The notes: a model not told the origin generated them from the letters alone. A DNA stretch of 64,000 nt from Pisolithus tinctorius (GCA_024663395.1 JANFAH010000020.1:310001-374000), one strand, 5' to 3'; shown: positions 53,347-64,000, numbered from the stretch's first letter. A program made the numbers and translations.

Positions 53347-55319
53347 ATGTCTGAGGATTTTACTCTAGATATCGACGCTGTGGGCCATGATAGCCTTGAC
53401 GAGAATACCGATAATGATGAGGATGTCCCGCGCGCAGCAAACCATGGGGCGGCCAGAGGTGCAGGCGCTAACTTGGACAGGGAACTCGATGAGGTGCGAA
53501 GGGTTATGGCTACCCCTGCGCCAGATGCGAGCCCTGCTGAGTTGCGCCAGGTATGCGTTCTGACCTGCCTACGAAACTGAATATTACTGACTACCACTAC
53601 TAGGCACTGGGCCAAGCGCAGGTCTCCTTTAATCGCCTACGAGAGGAACTAATAAAGACGAGGAACGAGCTAAACGAATTTAAGGCCAAGGTAGCACCCA
53701 GAGCGCGATCCCAGGCCCTCAAGTCGATCGCTCAAGGCCCGCTGGATGCCGCCATCGTCACCCTAGCAAAGAAGTATGCTTACTTTTATCACTTATGGGT
53801 CCCTAGCAGCGTCTTCCCTCTTCGTGCGTGCCCTCCCGACTTTGATTTACGCGATCCGATACATTATCAAACTCCTGAGTCCAAGGCCATTGCTAACGGT
53901 GCCGAACTTTACCTTATGGTTCCCCCTGAGCTTCGGGCTCAGACTATGAAGTATGAACACTTCAAGCAACTCGTAAGTGAAGAATACCTAATCCAGCAAA
54001 CGATTGCTAACTATTGCTTCTCACAGTTCACATCTACGGTGAATGGCGAACGTGGCAACATTCTTAAACCTGTCAAGGACTCCGTCACGCAACTCTTCGC
54101 TCATTTGAGTCCAGGACTGGATCCGGTGGCACTCGGCGACTGGAGAAAGAGAATGGACAATCCTGCCTTTTTGTCACTCCTCAAGCGAAACCCAGCGAAC
54201 CATGATGAGGCGTATACACCACTCGCACCGATCCTTTTTGAAGACCCATCAGCAATGAATGTCTCCGGCCTCTTCAAAAACAAGGTGCTCACTCAGGTAA
54301 ACCACTTCCCGGCTGAATGTATTGGACACGCTCACAGCTGATCGTCTTGTTATATTAGATTGCATGTGTGTTGCACTTCAGAAAAGGCGTCCTGACAGGC
54401 AAGAAAAAAGGTGGTCCACCCGGCAGGGGTCAGAAATTGAAGGCGACAACAATGCCAGAGGGCATCATCGCAATTTGTTGTACATTCGTGAGTCAAATTA
54501 CATCCTACCTGCGCTGACAGCCGCCCACTCATCATACATTGCTAGGCCCGCTTCCTGCTCTCTGGGGATGATGAATTCTCATCTACTGGTAGTCAAACCA
54601 GAATTTCATACGAGAAGGACTTCGAATTCTATATAGAGCTGCTCCGAAAACAAGAGAACAAGAAGTGGGCTTTGGGGATCTTTGAGCACTTTGATAATGC
54701 CGTCTTTGGTGCAAACCGACATGATGGATCCCAACAACCACCTCCCGAAGCTGAAGATTCTGTCGAGGCGCCGAGAAGCTGGGAAGATGATATCTTGGCA
54801 CAACTCGGAGGTGTCGGCGGGACTGCAGAGGTAAACTCGAACCCTCCCACTGTCCCCATCACCAGCCAGTCAGCTACACACCCTTCCATTCTCACCAGCA
54901 CCATTCAAGCTGAAGACTTCCCTCCTCCTCAGATACGTACGAACTCGCTCAGCGCCGCCAGCACTGCCTGGGGGAATGGCACTTCCATCTCCGGTGCTAT
55001 TCAGCCAAATACAAACCTTAGTATTTCTGTTCTAGAGGCCGGGACCGTCTCTCCTTCGCAGTCAGTGATTGTGTCGGCAACCAGTTCGGAACTCTCCCTT
55101 CCCCTCTCCACTCTTTCTCTCGGCGGCTCCCAACCATCTGTTTCGACCCATCTGAATCCTCTCGACCCCCTTGTTGTCGTGCCAGCCTTAGTGAGCGGCC
55201 GTTCCTCCAAGGCCACTAAGAAAGGCAAGAAAGCAACCCAAGGACAGGCTAAGGCAACGGAGGAAGGCATCGGGGCTGTTCCAGCAAGGGTTACCCGCAT
55301 TACTAGACAAAAGAAATAG
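53347..55319 (+). CDS. Companion gene, DUF6698-like protein (5 exons, 581 aa)
   Basis: Exons 53347-53550, 53604-53972, 54027-54296, 54359-54487 and 54546-55319 join in phase at GT-AG introns of 53-62 bp. The N-terminus is acidic, then comes a short coiled coil (FNRLREELIKTRNELNEFKA). The central 300 residues carry the block ARFLLSGDDEFSSTG and FYIELLRKQENKKWALGIFE, reminiscent of the fungal DUF6698 family (assignment from memory, moderate). The C-terminus is Ser/Thr/Pro-rich, ending in a basic patch (KATKKGKKATQGQAKATEE). Same strand, 556 bp after the transposase stop, same codon character. In other agaricomycetes such proteins are numerous and repeat-associated. I infer an accessory function for the transposon, not shown by sequence. 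Confidence 0.65.
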
Positions 55320-55744
55320 TGATACCTGCACTACGGCTCATATAATGTTTCACACATACTGACTATTGTGGTGATACGTAGTTTCTTTCAATTGCATGTC
55401 CGCTGATCTACTCTGAACACGCAGACTAAGTGAGGCTCAAGAACGCTAATTAACCGTCTCCGAACAGCACGTTTGAATGGTTCAGGTGGACCTGACTTCG
55501 CAGTGATCAGTATATGTCAAGCTCGTCGATCTTGAGGAGTAAGGATGGTTCAGGTCCGTTCATCATCAGACATGAAAGGCGAGCCTGAGGTAATGTTGAC
55601 AGAATGGGGTCACTCCGCCCATATTACCCGGTCGACTGGCCACTCAGTTGCCATTAGCTGATGGCGTGCGAGTGGGAAGAAAGCCCAGTACATTTTGCGA
55701 GGTGCCGCAGGGGCGATGTGACTTACCCCACAAACGAAGAACCC
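55320..55744. other. Intergenic region
   Basis: No gene is supported. GGTTCAGGT occurs twice (about 55481 and 55549). I see no terminal inverted repeat that would end the Plavaka unit. Confidence 0.5.
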
Positions 55745-56010
55745 GCTGCACCCCAGAGAAGATCGTTTTCTGACAACCCTGTCGCTCAAACACTTCATAA
55801 TGTACAAGACGCAATTTATCAGAGACGCTCATGCCAAGATGGTCACTCCGGATGATTAGAAGGTTCTGCTTAGCTCGCAACCTCGTCGTCATATCAACTC
55901 GACCACTCATAACCTCGGTGGACTCACGCCCTCGGATCAGCACTGCGGCCTCTGTTCATCGCAATGGATCTTGTATCAACGCTAATTCAGCTTGTTACTG
56001 TCACTGTGTA
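55745..56010 (+). pseudogene. Duplicated chitin synthase fragment
   Basis: The stretch is closely similar to 57936-58206 of the adjacent chitin synthase: GAAGATCGTT.TNTGACAACC and the region encoding [12 protein letters not shown]. It covers the ED motif and the QRRRW region. An in-frame TAG in the PDD-stop-KVLL block and small indels make it non-coding. Its end flows into the membrane segment FIITVLGLVF that precedes the other copy. Confidence 0.8.
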
Positions 56011-59000
56011 TGTTTTCATCATTACCGTGCTGGGGTTGGTTTTCTGACCTACCCAGTATGCATTCAGCACGTCTGAACTGGCGTCGCATTCATATCAAAA
56101 CAATCCGAATAACGTTTATATGTTGAATCGAGGAGGGGTCTTTGATTTGACTGCCGTGGCGGCGACGCATCAGCGTGTCTTTAGCATGGTGTCGACCAAG
56201 TCTGTCCTCCAGTATGGTGGCATGGCTTCAGATGCGATTTTCCCTGTGCAGGTACGTGAGGTCATGTATCTTAGTGTGGTCTCCTCCGATGTAAAGACAT
56301 AGGTGAGCGCGCTATGTAACGGCGTCTCAGGTTCTGTGAGCCCCTGGGTGACGCTCGACTCCGCCAACAACACCGACCCCAATGCTCAGTACCACGACTT
56401 CCGTGCTTTTACCAACGACTCTCGCCCGAACTGGTATTTCAAGAGCATGACGATCATGCGGTGGAATAATCGCGTTGGGTATGTCAGGTACATGCCTTCG
56501 GAGATTAAGGATATGGCCAATAGCGGATCGTCGGTTGGGATCCTCGATGGGTTGATCTATGATTTAACCACGTATCTCAGCTATCCGCCTGCTGTCATTA
56601 CGCCTACCGGTACGCAAGCAGGCGGAGGCATCGACACACAATTCATGAGTTCCACCATCGTCGATCTGTTCAAGATCAACTCCGGGCAGGATTTTACGAA
56701 GAAGTTCAAGGATGGTCTTGGACTTGATTCTGCAACGCTCGAAAGCCAGAGGACGTGTCTTCGCAATCTATTCTTGATCGGTGCGGTCGACAATCGAAAT
56801 TCGCCTCAGTGTCTGTTCTCGCAATATATCTTGCTCGTCCTTTCGGTTCTCATGGTCTCCATCATCGGGTTCAAATTCATTGCGTCGATCAATTTCGGGG
56901 CTGTTCGTGCACCCGAGGACCATGACAAGTTCGTGATTTGCCAAGTTCCGTGTTACACTGAAGGCGAGGCGTCACTTCAGCGTACGATCAATTCATTGGC
57001 TGTGCTCAAGTATGACGATAAGCGCAAACTGATCCTCATCGTGTGCGACGGGAACATTGTCGGATCTGGCAACGATTGCCCGACACCACATATCGTGCTT
57101 GATATTCTGGGTGCTGACCCGAACTTGGACCCTGAACCGCTCAGTTTTGTATCGATCGGCGAGGGCGCCCGACAGCATAATATGGCCAAAGTGTACTCAG
57201 GTCTGTACGAGTGTGCTGGACATGTCGTGCCTTACCTTGTGGTCGTCAAGGTCGGGAAGCCGACAGAGAGGTCACGTCCCGGAAATCGTGGTAAGCGTGA
57301 TTCACAGATGGCGGTCATGCATTTCTTGAACAAGGTATGTTGGTTCACGTTTACGCGAGTTTTTGGGCGCCGACAGTGGGTTTTTAGGTGCATTACAATA
57401 CGCCGATGAATCCCCTTGAGCTCGAGATGTATCACCAGATCAAGAATGTCATCGGCGTCAACCCGACATTTTATGAGTATCTATTTGCCATCGATGCAGA
57501 TATGACTGCAGAGCCGTACGCACTTAACCGCCTCATTTCTGCGTAAGTCATGTCGTGCTGCTTGGTAGGGGATTCGAGGAAACTGACCAGCCATAGAATG
57601 ATTCACGACAAGAAAGTCCTTGGCGTGTGCGGTGAAACATCCCTCGCCAATGCCAAACAGTCGATTGTGACGATGATGCAGGTGCGTATAGTCCCTGCGA
57701 TGTCTTTGTTTGGTGCGAGGGCTGAGGGTGGTTCGTTAGGTGTACGAGTACTTCATCTCCCATCACATGGCGAAGGCGTTTGAGAGTCTGTTCGGCTCGC
57801 TCACTTGCTTGCCCGGTTGTTTCACCTTGTTCCGTCTGCGCACGCCAGACACGCACAATGTCTCCAACCAAATTACCCAAGATTATTCCCAGAACCGTGT
57901 CGATACCCTACACATGAAGAACTTACTGCTTCTCGGAGAAGATCGTTATTTGACAACCCTATTGCTCAAACACTTCCCAATGTACAAGACGCAATTTATC
58001 AGGGATGCTCATGCCGAGACAGTCGCTCCGGACGATTGGAAGGTTCTGCTCTCACAACGTCGTCATTGGATCAACTCGACCATTCATAATCTTGGTGAAC
58101 TCATGTTCCTGGATCAGCTTTGTGGTTTCTGTTGCTTCTCCATGCGTTTCATTGTCATGATGGATCTCGTATCGATGCTGATTCAGCCCGTCACCGTCGC
58201 ATATGTAGGTTGATTCATTGTCCTTGGAGTGTGATGATGCTTATAAGATTACAGATCGTCTACTTGATCGTGTTGGTCGTTTACGAGCACAGTACCATCC
58301 CCTTCATCTTCCTTGTCATGATTGCCGCCGTGTACGGCTTGCAAGCCTTTGTGTTCGTTCTGCGTCGCAAGTGGGACATGGTTGGATGGATGGATTTCTA
58401 TATCTTGGCCATCCCGATTTTCTCATTCATGCTTCCAATCTACTCATTTTGGCATATGGACGATTTCTCATGGGGTGCCACGCGTGTCGTACTGGGAGAA
58501 TCTGGAAAGAAGATCATCGTTCATGTAGGTGGCTTAATCTTGAATGCATTATGTCGCTGATCGCTGTTATTGTGCATTAGGACGAAGGCAAGTTTGATCC
58601 TCACTCTATTCTCCTCAAAACATGGAACGACTATGTGTGTCGTCCCGCCATTTGCTTTGACAATAAAGGACTGACATCTTGCAGGAAAATGAGTTGTGGG
58701 ACCGAGAATCCAATCACAGCATCGGCTCTTGGGTACCCCCCACCCAATTCTGCAAGGAAGGATTGTACTGCATCCCTGTACGACCACGAAACCTTTTACA
58801 AGCCTCGTACCCAATCACCCGCTCCCTCGCAGTTTTGCGTACTCCTAGCTGGTATGCAATCTGGTCGCAATACTCCTCTGTCGACGGCGATGTCGTATAT
58901 GTGTCCTTGAGCGAAGCCGGAATACTACCTCAACAGATGCTCTCAAGACCCCCCAACAACTTATATGACACACGAGATGGACTTTGGAGCTGTGGTGCCA

Positions 59001-59110
59001 AGCGATGTTGACCTGGAGCGTGCCGTTCAGAATATTTTGCGAACTGCAGACCCAAATACCATCATGAAACACAAGATTCTAAATTATTCGACATCATCTG
59101 AAGCTGGGGG
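56011..59110 (+). pseudogene. Degraded class V-type chitin synthase
   Basis: Exons from sense matches: up to 56251, 56303-57334, 57388-57542, 57597-57681, 57740-58204, 58255-58524, 58581-58634 and 58685 on, all in phase. Blocks in order: cytochrome b5-like region (NRGGVFDLTAVAATH; GLIYDLTTYL), membrane segment, [55 protein letters not shown] (normally QRRRW), membrane cluster and ENELWDRESNHSIGSWVP. It makes cell-wall chitin from UDP-GlcNAc at the plasma membrane. Defects: no N-terminal myosin-like domain upstream, a TGA at 56045-56047 (GLVF-stop-PTQ), a deletion after DTHN, QRRHW, and frame changes after GSWVPP. A DEK_C-like helix (VDLERAVQNILRTADPNTIM, about 59000) lies in another frame. 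Probably a pseudogene; N-terminal origin uncertain. Confidence 0.8.
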
Positions 59111-60050
59111 CAGCAGTTTGGGATGGATTTATGTTCGAGCACCACATTATAGTACTTGGGGGTTCATTGTGCAATCAAACTACTGTCCAATGTGGCAAGG
59201 ACCTGCTCAACATTTAATTTGCAGTGCGACATAGTAGACCTTTGGACGTGATTATGCCGATGATATTATATTATTATATTACCATTCTTTGATGATTACT
59301 ATAATAAGATGCTGGTCTATGTCAGGATTCTTTTCGGCTAATTTTAATTTTAATACTCTTGGTCTGCAACCACGACCATACCCGTTCACCACAACCATGC
59401 TCGTTCACCATGACCATGCCTGTTCACCATGACCATGCCCGTTCGCCGCAGTCGTACCCCTCCCGCGGTCCGCATACGTTCTGCTGCCTTCGTATTCCAT
59501 CCCTCCCGATACTCCAGAGGCATCTCCGTCTTACTCTATGCCAGAATCCACCTCCTCGGCTTCCTCCGCTGCGCCCCCACCATGCACTAAGACATGACCA
59601 TTGTCGCCATCGACAATGACCCTACCAATTCATTCCTTGTTCTCCCAAGTTAAGTTCCATGTCACTAAGGACGCATTGAGGGTGCTGAGATCTCCAGCAA
59701 CAGCAACCAATCTGCTTGCTCTTCTCTGTCATCGACCCCACCAGAATCGATTAATAGACATCCTTGTCTATATTCCCATGTCAGTCCACCAGCACACTGC
59801 ACTCCCGGGTCACTGAACTTTATTTTATGCAGACGGTGCCATCCCCCCCCCCTCCCCACATGTACCCCATCGCCTCCTCACGCGCAACATCATTCTGACG
59901 CCCACACCTGCTGTATTGCACCTCTGATACCTAGATGCCCCACGACCTCCTGCCCCCTCTATGCCCTCACCTTGCCTGTCCATGCCTGGTGTTCATCTCT
60001 CCCCGAACCGTTGCAGTGCGCTGATAGCCCTCAAGGCTTAGTGAGGTAGG
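59111..60050. other. Intergenic region with minisatellite
   Basis: No gene is supported. It holds a 19-bp tandem repeat near its start, a C-rich run at about 59838-59850, and short Pro-rich frames without start or domain. The AT-rich bit at 59255-59290 may be the chitin synthase 3' region. Confidence 0.55.
59366..59447. repeat. 19-bp minisatellite, about 4 copies
   Basis: The unit TTCACCATGACCATGCCCG starts at 59385, 59404, 59423 and (changed to TTCGCC) 59442, with a degenerate copy before. Confidence 0.75.
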
Positions 60051-60480
60051 TGTTACGATACGTACTCTCTTTCCTTTCTTTTCTTTTCTTTTCGTCTTAT
60101 CTAATCTTTTCGTCTTATCTTATCTCTCGAACTCGGCCCGGACTCCGGTCTGGACCTTGCCTCACCTTCACCTTGCTTCTCCCTTCTAGTACGTTCTGCT
60201 CCACTGTGATATCATTATGACATCACTATGATGTCACGGACCTCATGTATGCCTCACCGTAGCCTCATGTACTATAGTATAAGTATCGTCGCTCAATCAC
60301 CCAACTAGCTCCAAGCTAGTTCATTTGGGTCTTCAAGATCTAAAGTCACCTGCTTCCAAGCCATCTCCTCCTCTTTTCTCTTCTCTTCTCTGTTGGTTCT
60401 CGGTGCGAGCCTACAACAAACCCTGTTGTTTAGGTCTCGTCACACTTGAACTAGCTTCTGCTCGTTGTACCCTCGCACTT
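60051..60480 (+). repeat. Gy-3 5' LTR (right end approximate)
   Basis: It begins TGTTACGATACG. A pyrimidine tract of TTTTC repeats (60065-60095) and two copies of TTTTCGTCTTATCT follow. A TATA box TATAAG (60278-60283) precedes CTAGTTCATTTGGG, a segment shared with the Gy-2 LTR. The LTR end and primer-binding site were not determined; I see no 11-base self-complement such as in element A. Confidence 0.65.
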
Positions 60481-60750
60481 CCGTCACCATTCCTCGCTTC
60501 CTCCGCGAAGGCTCGTGGGTGTACTCACCAAGTCCCCCAGCCTCTGAACCCGATCCAAACCTCTTCGTTCCACACATCCCCGAACGCCGTTCGCTCACCC
60601 CGCTTTTCGATCACAACCTTTACTCCCTTCCACCACCCCCCTCTTACCCCTTCTCTGTCGAATCCATCTTCCCCTGTTCACTCCCTGCTGAACCACAGCA
60701 ACCCCGTTATAACCTCCGCCCCCATCAAACGTTGAAACGTCCAGAACGCT

Positions 60751-61809
60751 ATGGAAGGCATCCACAACCAGCTCACCAAGCTCCGCGACACCCTCGATGC
60801 TCTTCGGGACGAAAACTACCGGTTAAGCAACGAGCTAAGAGACACTCAAGGAACGATCGCGACCATTGAGGGTCAGCGAAACCAGTGGAATGCCCTCCCT
60901 GCCGATGTTATTCAGAGGAGAATTGAGGTGATGGCCGACCCGGGTCAGTATGCCGGAGATCGTGCCAAGTTTTCAGAATGGTGGGTAAAGATGAAGGTGT
61001 GGGTCGCACAGAATAGGACCGCCTTGCCCACCGCCCAAGATAAATGTACTGCGGTATGGTCCCGCATGACAGGCCCTGTAGCTGGAAGATTCGCTCAGGC
61101 CAAGTTCTCCCTCGCCATCGTCACCGGAGTATGGCCTGATACGGCCGAGATGATCGAGGACATTGACAGATTCTTCGCCCCCCAAACGGATGTGGAGTGG
61201 GCCAAAGCTCAGATGCGCACTATGCGCCAAGGAAACTCTCGCTACGAAGAGTTCTATGCAAAGTTCGAGTCCCTAAAGGTCCAGGGACGGGTCACTGACG
61301 AAACCGCTGGCTTCCTCCTGGAGAATGCCATACATCCGGCCATCGTAAAAGAGGCCCTAAGGAGGGGATATACGCAGGGCAACTACCTCCAAATGACCGT
61401 CGCATTTCGAGAAGCCGCCCTTGCCAGGGACCGCTTTAAGCTCCTGTATAATCACTATCCTGACGAACCCGCTCCCCGCCCCTCGTATAGCTGCCCCTCT
61501 TATTCCCCCCGTTTCACTCCTACCAGTACTCAACCCGGTCGTGGTGCCCCTATGGAAATTGGCGCTGCCCGCTTTCCTCCTCGCCCCGTCCCCTCTCACA
61601 TCAAGTGCTTCGATTGTCAGGGGAACCACTACAAACGTGACTGTCCTCGTACCAAAGGAAAAGGTCCCGCCAGACCCAACATACGGGAGGTAACACAGGA
61701 AGCACAGGAGACCGCCCTCCGCCAGATGTCGTTTGAAGAAATGCAGGCCTTCTTCTACGACAAGCAGATCAACGAAATGAAGAGTCAGGGAAAAGAGTTC
61801 GGCCAGTAG
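60751..61809 (+). CDS. gag: Gy-3 Gag polyprotein (352 aa), intact
   Basis: It opens with a coiled coil (MEGIHNQLTKLRDTLDALRD, residues 1-45). A capsid-like region follows (about 70-260: KFSEWWVKMKVWVAQ, FFAPQTDVEWAKAQMRTMRQ, YEEFYAKFESLKVQG). Then come a Pro-rich linker and the zinc knuckle CFDCQGNHYKRDC (61606-61644), C-x2-C-x3-H-x4-C, one residue shorter between the second Cys and His than the common retroviral form. The stop TAG at 61807-61809 lies 13 bases after a slippery heptamer. Gag forms the particle shell in the cytoplasm. The start is the first ATG in this frame, and no other fits. The coding sequence has no defect. Confidence 0.92.
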   Translation: MEGIHNQLTKLRDTLDALRDENYRLSNELRDTQGTIATIEGQRNQWNALPADVIQRRIEVMADPGQYAGDRAKFSEWWVKMKVWVAQNRTALPTAQDKCTAVWSRMTGPVAGRFAQAKFSLAIVTGVWPDTAEMIEDIDRFFAPQTDVEWAKAQMRTMRQGNSRYEEFYAKFESLKVQGRVTDETAGFLLENAIHPAIVKEALRRGYTQGNYLQMTVAFREAALARDRFKLLYNHYPDEPAPRPSYSCPSYSPRFTPTSTQPGRGAPMEIGAARFPPRPVPSHIKCFDCQGNHYKRDCPRTKGKGPARPNIREVTQEAQETALRQMSFEEMQAFFYDKQINEMKSQGKEFGQ

Positions 61810-61830
61810 AGGATCGGGTCTCCACTGGCT
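61788..61830 (+). promoter_or_regulatory. -1 ribosomal frameshift signal between gag and pol
   Basis: GGGAAAA (61788-61794) is placed as G GGA AAA in the gag frame, the canonical X XXY YYZ form. Seven bases later a stem-loop starts: GCCAGT (61802-61807) pairs with ACTGGC (61824-61829), with GGA/TCC as an inner stem and a G-U pair outside. Pol lies in the -1 frame. Spacer and stem match known -1 frameshift sites. Confidence 0.7.
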
Positions 61831-64000
61831 ACGTATATAATAAGTTTTCTGTCTTAGGCATTAACGATTTCTCTACCGAGCAGGATATATTTAACTCGGA
61901 GATTACTGTACCATCTGAAGAGGTGACCCCAGTGGGCGCGGCCGCAGATGTAAAACTACCGGTGCTTAATTCCTCTTGCGATAAAAATAAAAACACGCCT
62001 AGCCAGAAAACAAAAGAAACCCCGAAAATAAGGACAGCAGATCCGAAGGCAGAGTTGGAACTAGAAGTAATGTTGGAAGGACGAGAAAAGAAATGGAGTG
62101 TAAAAGCGTTGGTGGATTCAGGGGCCAATGACACCTTCTTGGACAAAAAATGGGCTGATGAAAATGACGTCCCCCTGATCAAGCTTGGTCGACCTGTCGC
62201 TGTCCTTAACGTCGATGGATCCCCTAACGTGGCTGGAAATATCACGCACGTTGCCTCCCTTGTTATGAACTATCAGGGACATCGAGAGTCTGTCTGGGCT
62301 CAGGTCACCACACTCGGTACGCATCCCCTCATACTCGGTTACACTTGGCTGCGGAAGCACAATCCAGAGGTGTGTTGGGAAACCAAGCAGGTGAAGTTGT
62401 CCCGCTGTCCCCGCGAGTGTCATGACCTGGCCCCAAGGACAAGAACGGAGAGAATAGCAGAGGAGCAGGAAGCGCAAGACATGGAGTATCTTTATCCGAA
62501 ACTCCGCTCTACCAGAATTCGGACCGGGACTACCGAGGAACTCGTTCCGAAGGAGTACCATCAGTACCTGAAGGTGTTCTCAAAAGAAGAGTCGGAAAGG
62601 ATGCCACTTCGTAAACCCTGGGATCACGCCATCGATCTTAAGGAAACCTTCACCCCCAAACGTGGTCGTCTCATCCCACTCTCTGTAGAAGAACAAAGGG
62701 AGGTGTTGGACTTCTTGGAGGACCAACTGCGTAAAGGCTACATCCGTCCCTCGAAGTCACCACAGACCTCACCGGTCTTCTTTGTACCAAAGAAGGATGG
62801 GAAGAAACGTATGGTCCAGGACTACCGATACCTCAACGAACATACGGTCAAAAACGCGTACCCTCTTCCCCTCATCTCTCAGCTTGTCGATAAGCTCAAG
62901 GGCTGTAAGCTCTTCACCAAAATGGACCTTCGATGGGGGTACAACAACGTTCGCGTCAAGGAAGGAGATGAATGGAAGGCTGCCTTCGTCACTCATAAAG
63001 GCGCTTACGAACCACTGGTTATGTACTTTGGTCTCTGCAACTCGCCGTCTACCTTCCAAAACATGATGAATGACATCTTTGGTGATATGGAGGACGTCCT
63101 GGTGGTCTACATCGATGATCTGATGATCTTCACAAAGACAGATGATGAAAAGGAGCACGACAGGATCGTCTTGGAGGTGCTAAGAAGGCTAGAGGAAAAC
63201 GACCTGTTCGTCAAACCAGAGAAGTGCTTCTTCAAACAGAAGCAGGTGGAGTTCCTGGGCATGGTGGTTGGAATCGAAGGGGTTAGCATGGATAAAAGCA
63301 AGGTGAAAGCCATTACAGAATGGCCGGTTCCTACGAAGGTCCGCTCGGTGCGAGCCTTCTTGGGACTAGCGAACTTCTATCGCCGTTTCATCAAGGATTT
63401 CGCACAGATCGCCCGTCTACTTAATGATCTCACAAGAAAGGATCAACTCTGGACCTGGGGTCCACGAGAACAACAAGCCTTCGATGCTCTGAAGGTCGCC
63501 TTCACCACTGCCCCCGTTCTCGCCTTTCCGGATCAAGATAGAGAGTTCCGTCTGGAAACCGATGCCTCAGACTTTGCCACAGGTGCTGTTCTCTCCGTAA
63601 AGTGTGAAGATGACCTCTGGCGACCTGTCGCCTTCTACTCCCACTCCATGTCCCCCCCCGAACGAAACTACCAGGTCTTCGATAAGGAGATGCTGGCCAT
63701 AATCCACGCTCTAGAAACATGGAGACACTACCTGGAGGCCACTCCTTACCAGTTCGAGATCTGGACAGACCACTCGAACCTTCAATATTTCATGAAGGCG
63801 CAGAATCTAGACCACCGCCAGGCACGGTGGGCCCAATACCTCTCTCGCTTCAACTATAAGCTGGTGTACAAGCCCGGGTCTTCGATGGCTAAGGCTGATG
63901 CCCTTTCTAGAAGAGAGGATCATGAACCCAGGGGGTCGGACAACCAAGGGGTTACATTACTCGATCCTTCTAGAGTGGCAGCTACCTTGGTGGTAGGAGA
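61795..64000 (+). CDS. pol: Gy-3 Pol: protease, reverse transcriptase, RNase H (open to window end)
   Basis: The frame overlaps the end of gag in -1 and stays open to the last base, so it is truncated only by the window. Protease: ALVDSGANDTFLD with intact DSG at 62115-62123 and HPLILGYTWLRKHN. Reverse transcriptase: VFFVPKKDGKKRMVQDYRYL, KLFTKMDLRWGYNNVRV and YIDDLMIF (63108 on), with both catalytic Asp present. RNase H: ETDASDFATGAVLS, KEMLAIIHALETW and WTDHSNLQYF. The next stretch is LSRREDHEP, entering the linker to integrase. No stop or frame break was found in over 700 codons. It is probably expressed as a Gag-Pol fusion. Codon use resembles the neighbouring host-like genes and lacks the TGA/CA decay seen in Gy-2. 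Confidence 0.92.

Larger units (their letters stand above)
60051..64000 (+). mobile_element. Gy-3: young Ty3/Gypsy element, 3' end beyond the window
   Basis: LTR, intact gag and open pol are present, CpG-rich and without stops. It is closely related to Gy-2, which gives a comparison of live and dead copies. Integrase and the 3' LTR lie to the right of the window. Confidence 0.93.

Noticed and set aside
48700..55600. Terminal inverted repeats around the Plavaka cassette
   Set aside because: I compared both flanks and found only chance short matches (such as CACGTTTGAATGGT at 53052 and 55470), not a convincing pair.
57548..57880. 110-codon minus-strand frame in the chitin synthase
   Set aside because: Antisense shadow of strongly supported chitin synthase exons.
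60465..60869. Open frame of 134 codons before and overlapping Gy-3 gag
   Set aside because: It starts only with TTG, overlaps gag in another frame, and lacks a domain; it is most likely leader sequence.
1..64000. CRISPR arrays, rRNA or tRNA genes
   Set aside because: No regular short repeat-spacer pattern and no recognisable rRNA were seen; tRNA genes could not be assessed reliably by eye, so none is claimed.

Overview
The window is nuclear DNA of a filamentous basidiomycete, almost certainly an agaricomycete. The evidence is genes with many 48-67 bp GT-AG introns, Plavaka-type transposases, Harbinger and pogo transposons of the fungal type, chromodomain Ty3/Gypsy elements, and a class V-type chitin synthase. 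I cannot name the genus. No bacterial features, CRISPR arrays or rRNA genes were seen.

About 1-48.1 kb is a nested graveyard of transposable elements, strongly depleted in CpG. From left to right: a truncated Ty3/Gypsy element (Gy-1); a TA-flanked DNA element; a second Gypsy element (Gy-2); a pogo relic; and one chromovirus (B, 11.93-41.60 kb) split by many later insertions. Inside B's gag sit two inverted 1.8 kb repeats (R4 and R1). R1 contains a second chromovirus (A, 16.11-27.22 kb), and A contains an almost intact PIF/Harbinger transposon (19.92-23.20 kb). A solo LTR sits in B's protease. A short-LTR element (C, 30.85-37.52 kb) sits in B's RNase H; C itself holds repeat R2, a young solo LTR and a 1.75 kb palindrome. 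After B come repeat R3, an orphan transposon-associated relic and a Plavaka relic ending at 48.1 kb. Many junctions are resolved to the base, because target-site duplications are present and removing the insert rejoins the host reading frame.

About 48.7-64 kb is CpG-normal. It holds a 13-exon Plavaka-type transposase gene (49.06-52.79 kb) with every inferred splice site in phase, and a 5-exon companion gene (53.35-55.32 kb). These are followed by a duplicated fragment and a degraded copy of a chitin synthase, and then by a young Ty3/Gypsy element (Gy-3) that runs off the right edge. Gy-3 has an intact gag, a canonical -1 frameshift signal and an open pol frame.

The most interesting points are: (1) chromoviruses A and B both carry an antisense gene between integrase and 3' LTR, encoding a coiled coil plus a paired-cysteine (Zn2Cys6-like) motif; (2) three related LTRs keep a Tf1-like self-priming layout; (3) a palindrome made of inverted copies of a DNA element plus host retroelement sequence; (4) a repeat family (R) with LTR-like ends and a conserved reading frame; (5) an intact-looking Plavaka transposase/companion gene pair. 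Many premature stops and lost catalytic residues are TGA-for-CGA or CA-for-CG changes, which points to CpG-directed mutation.
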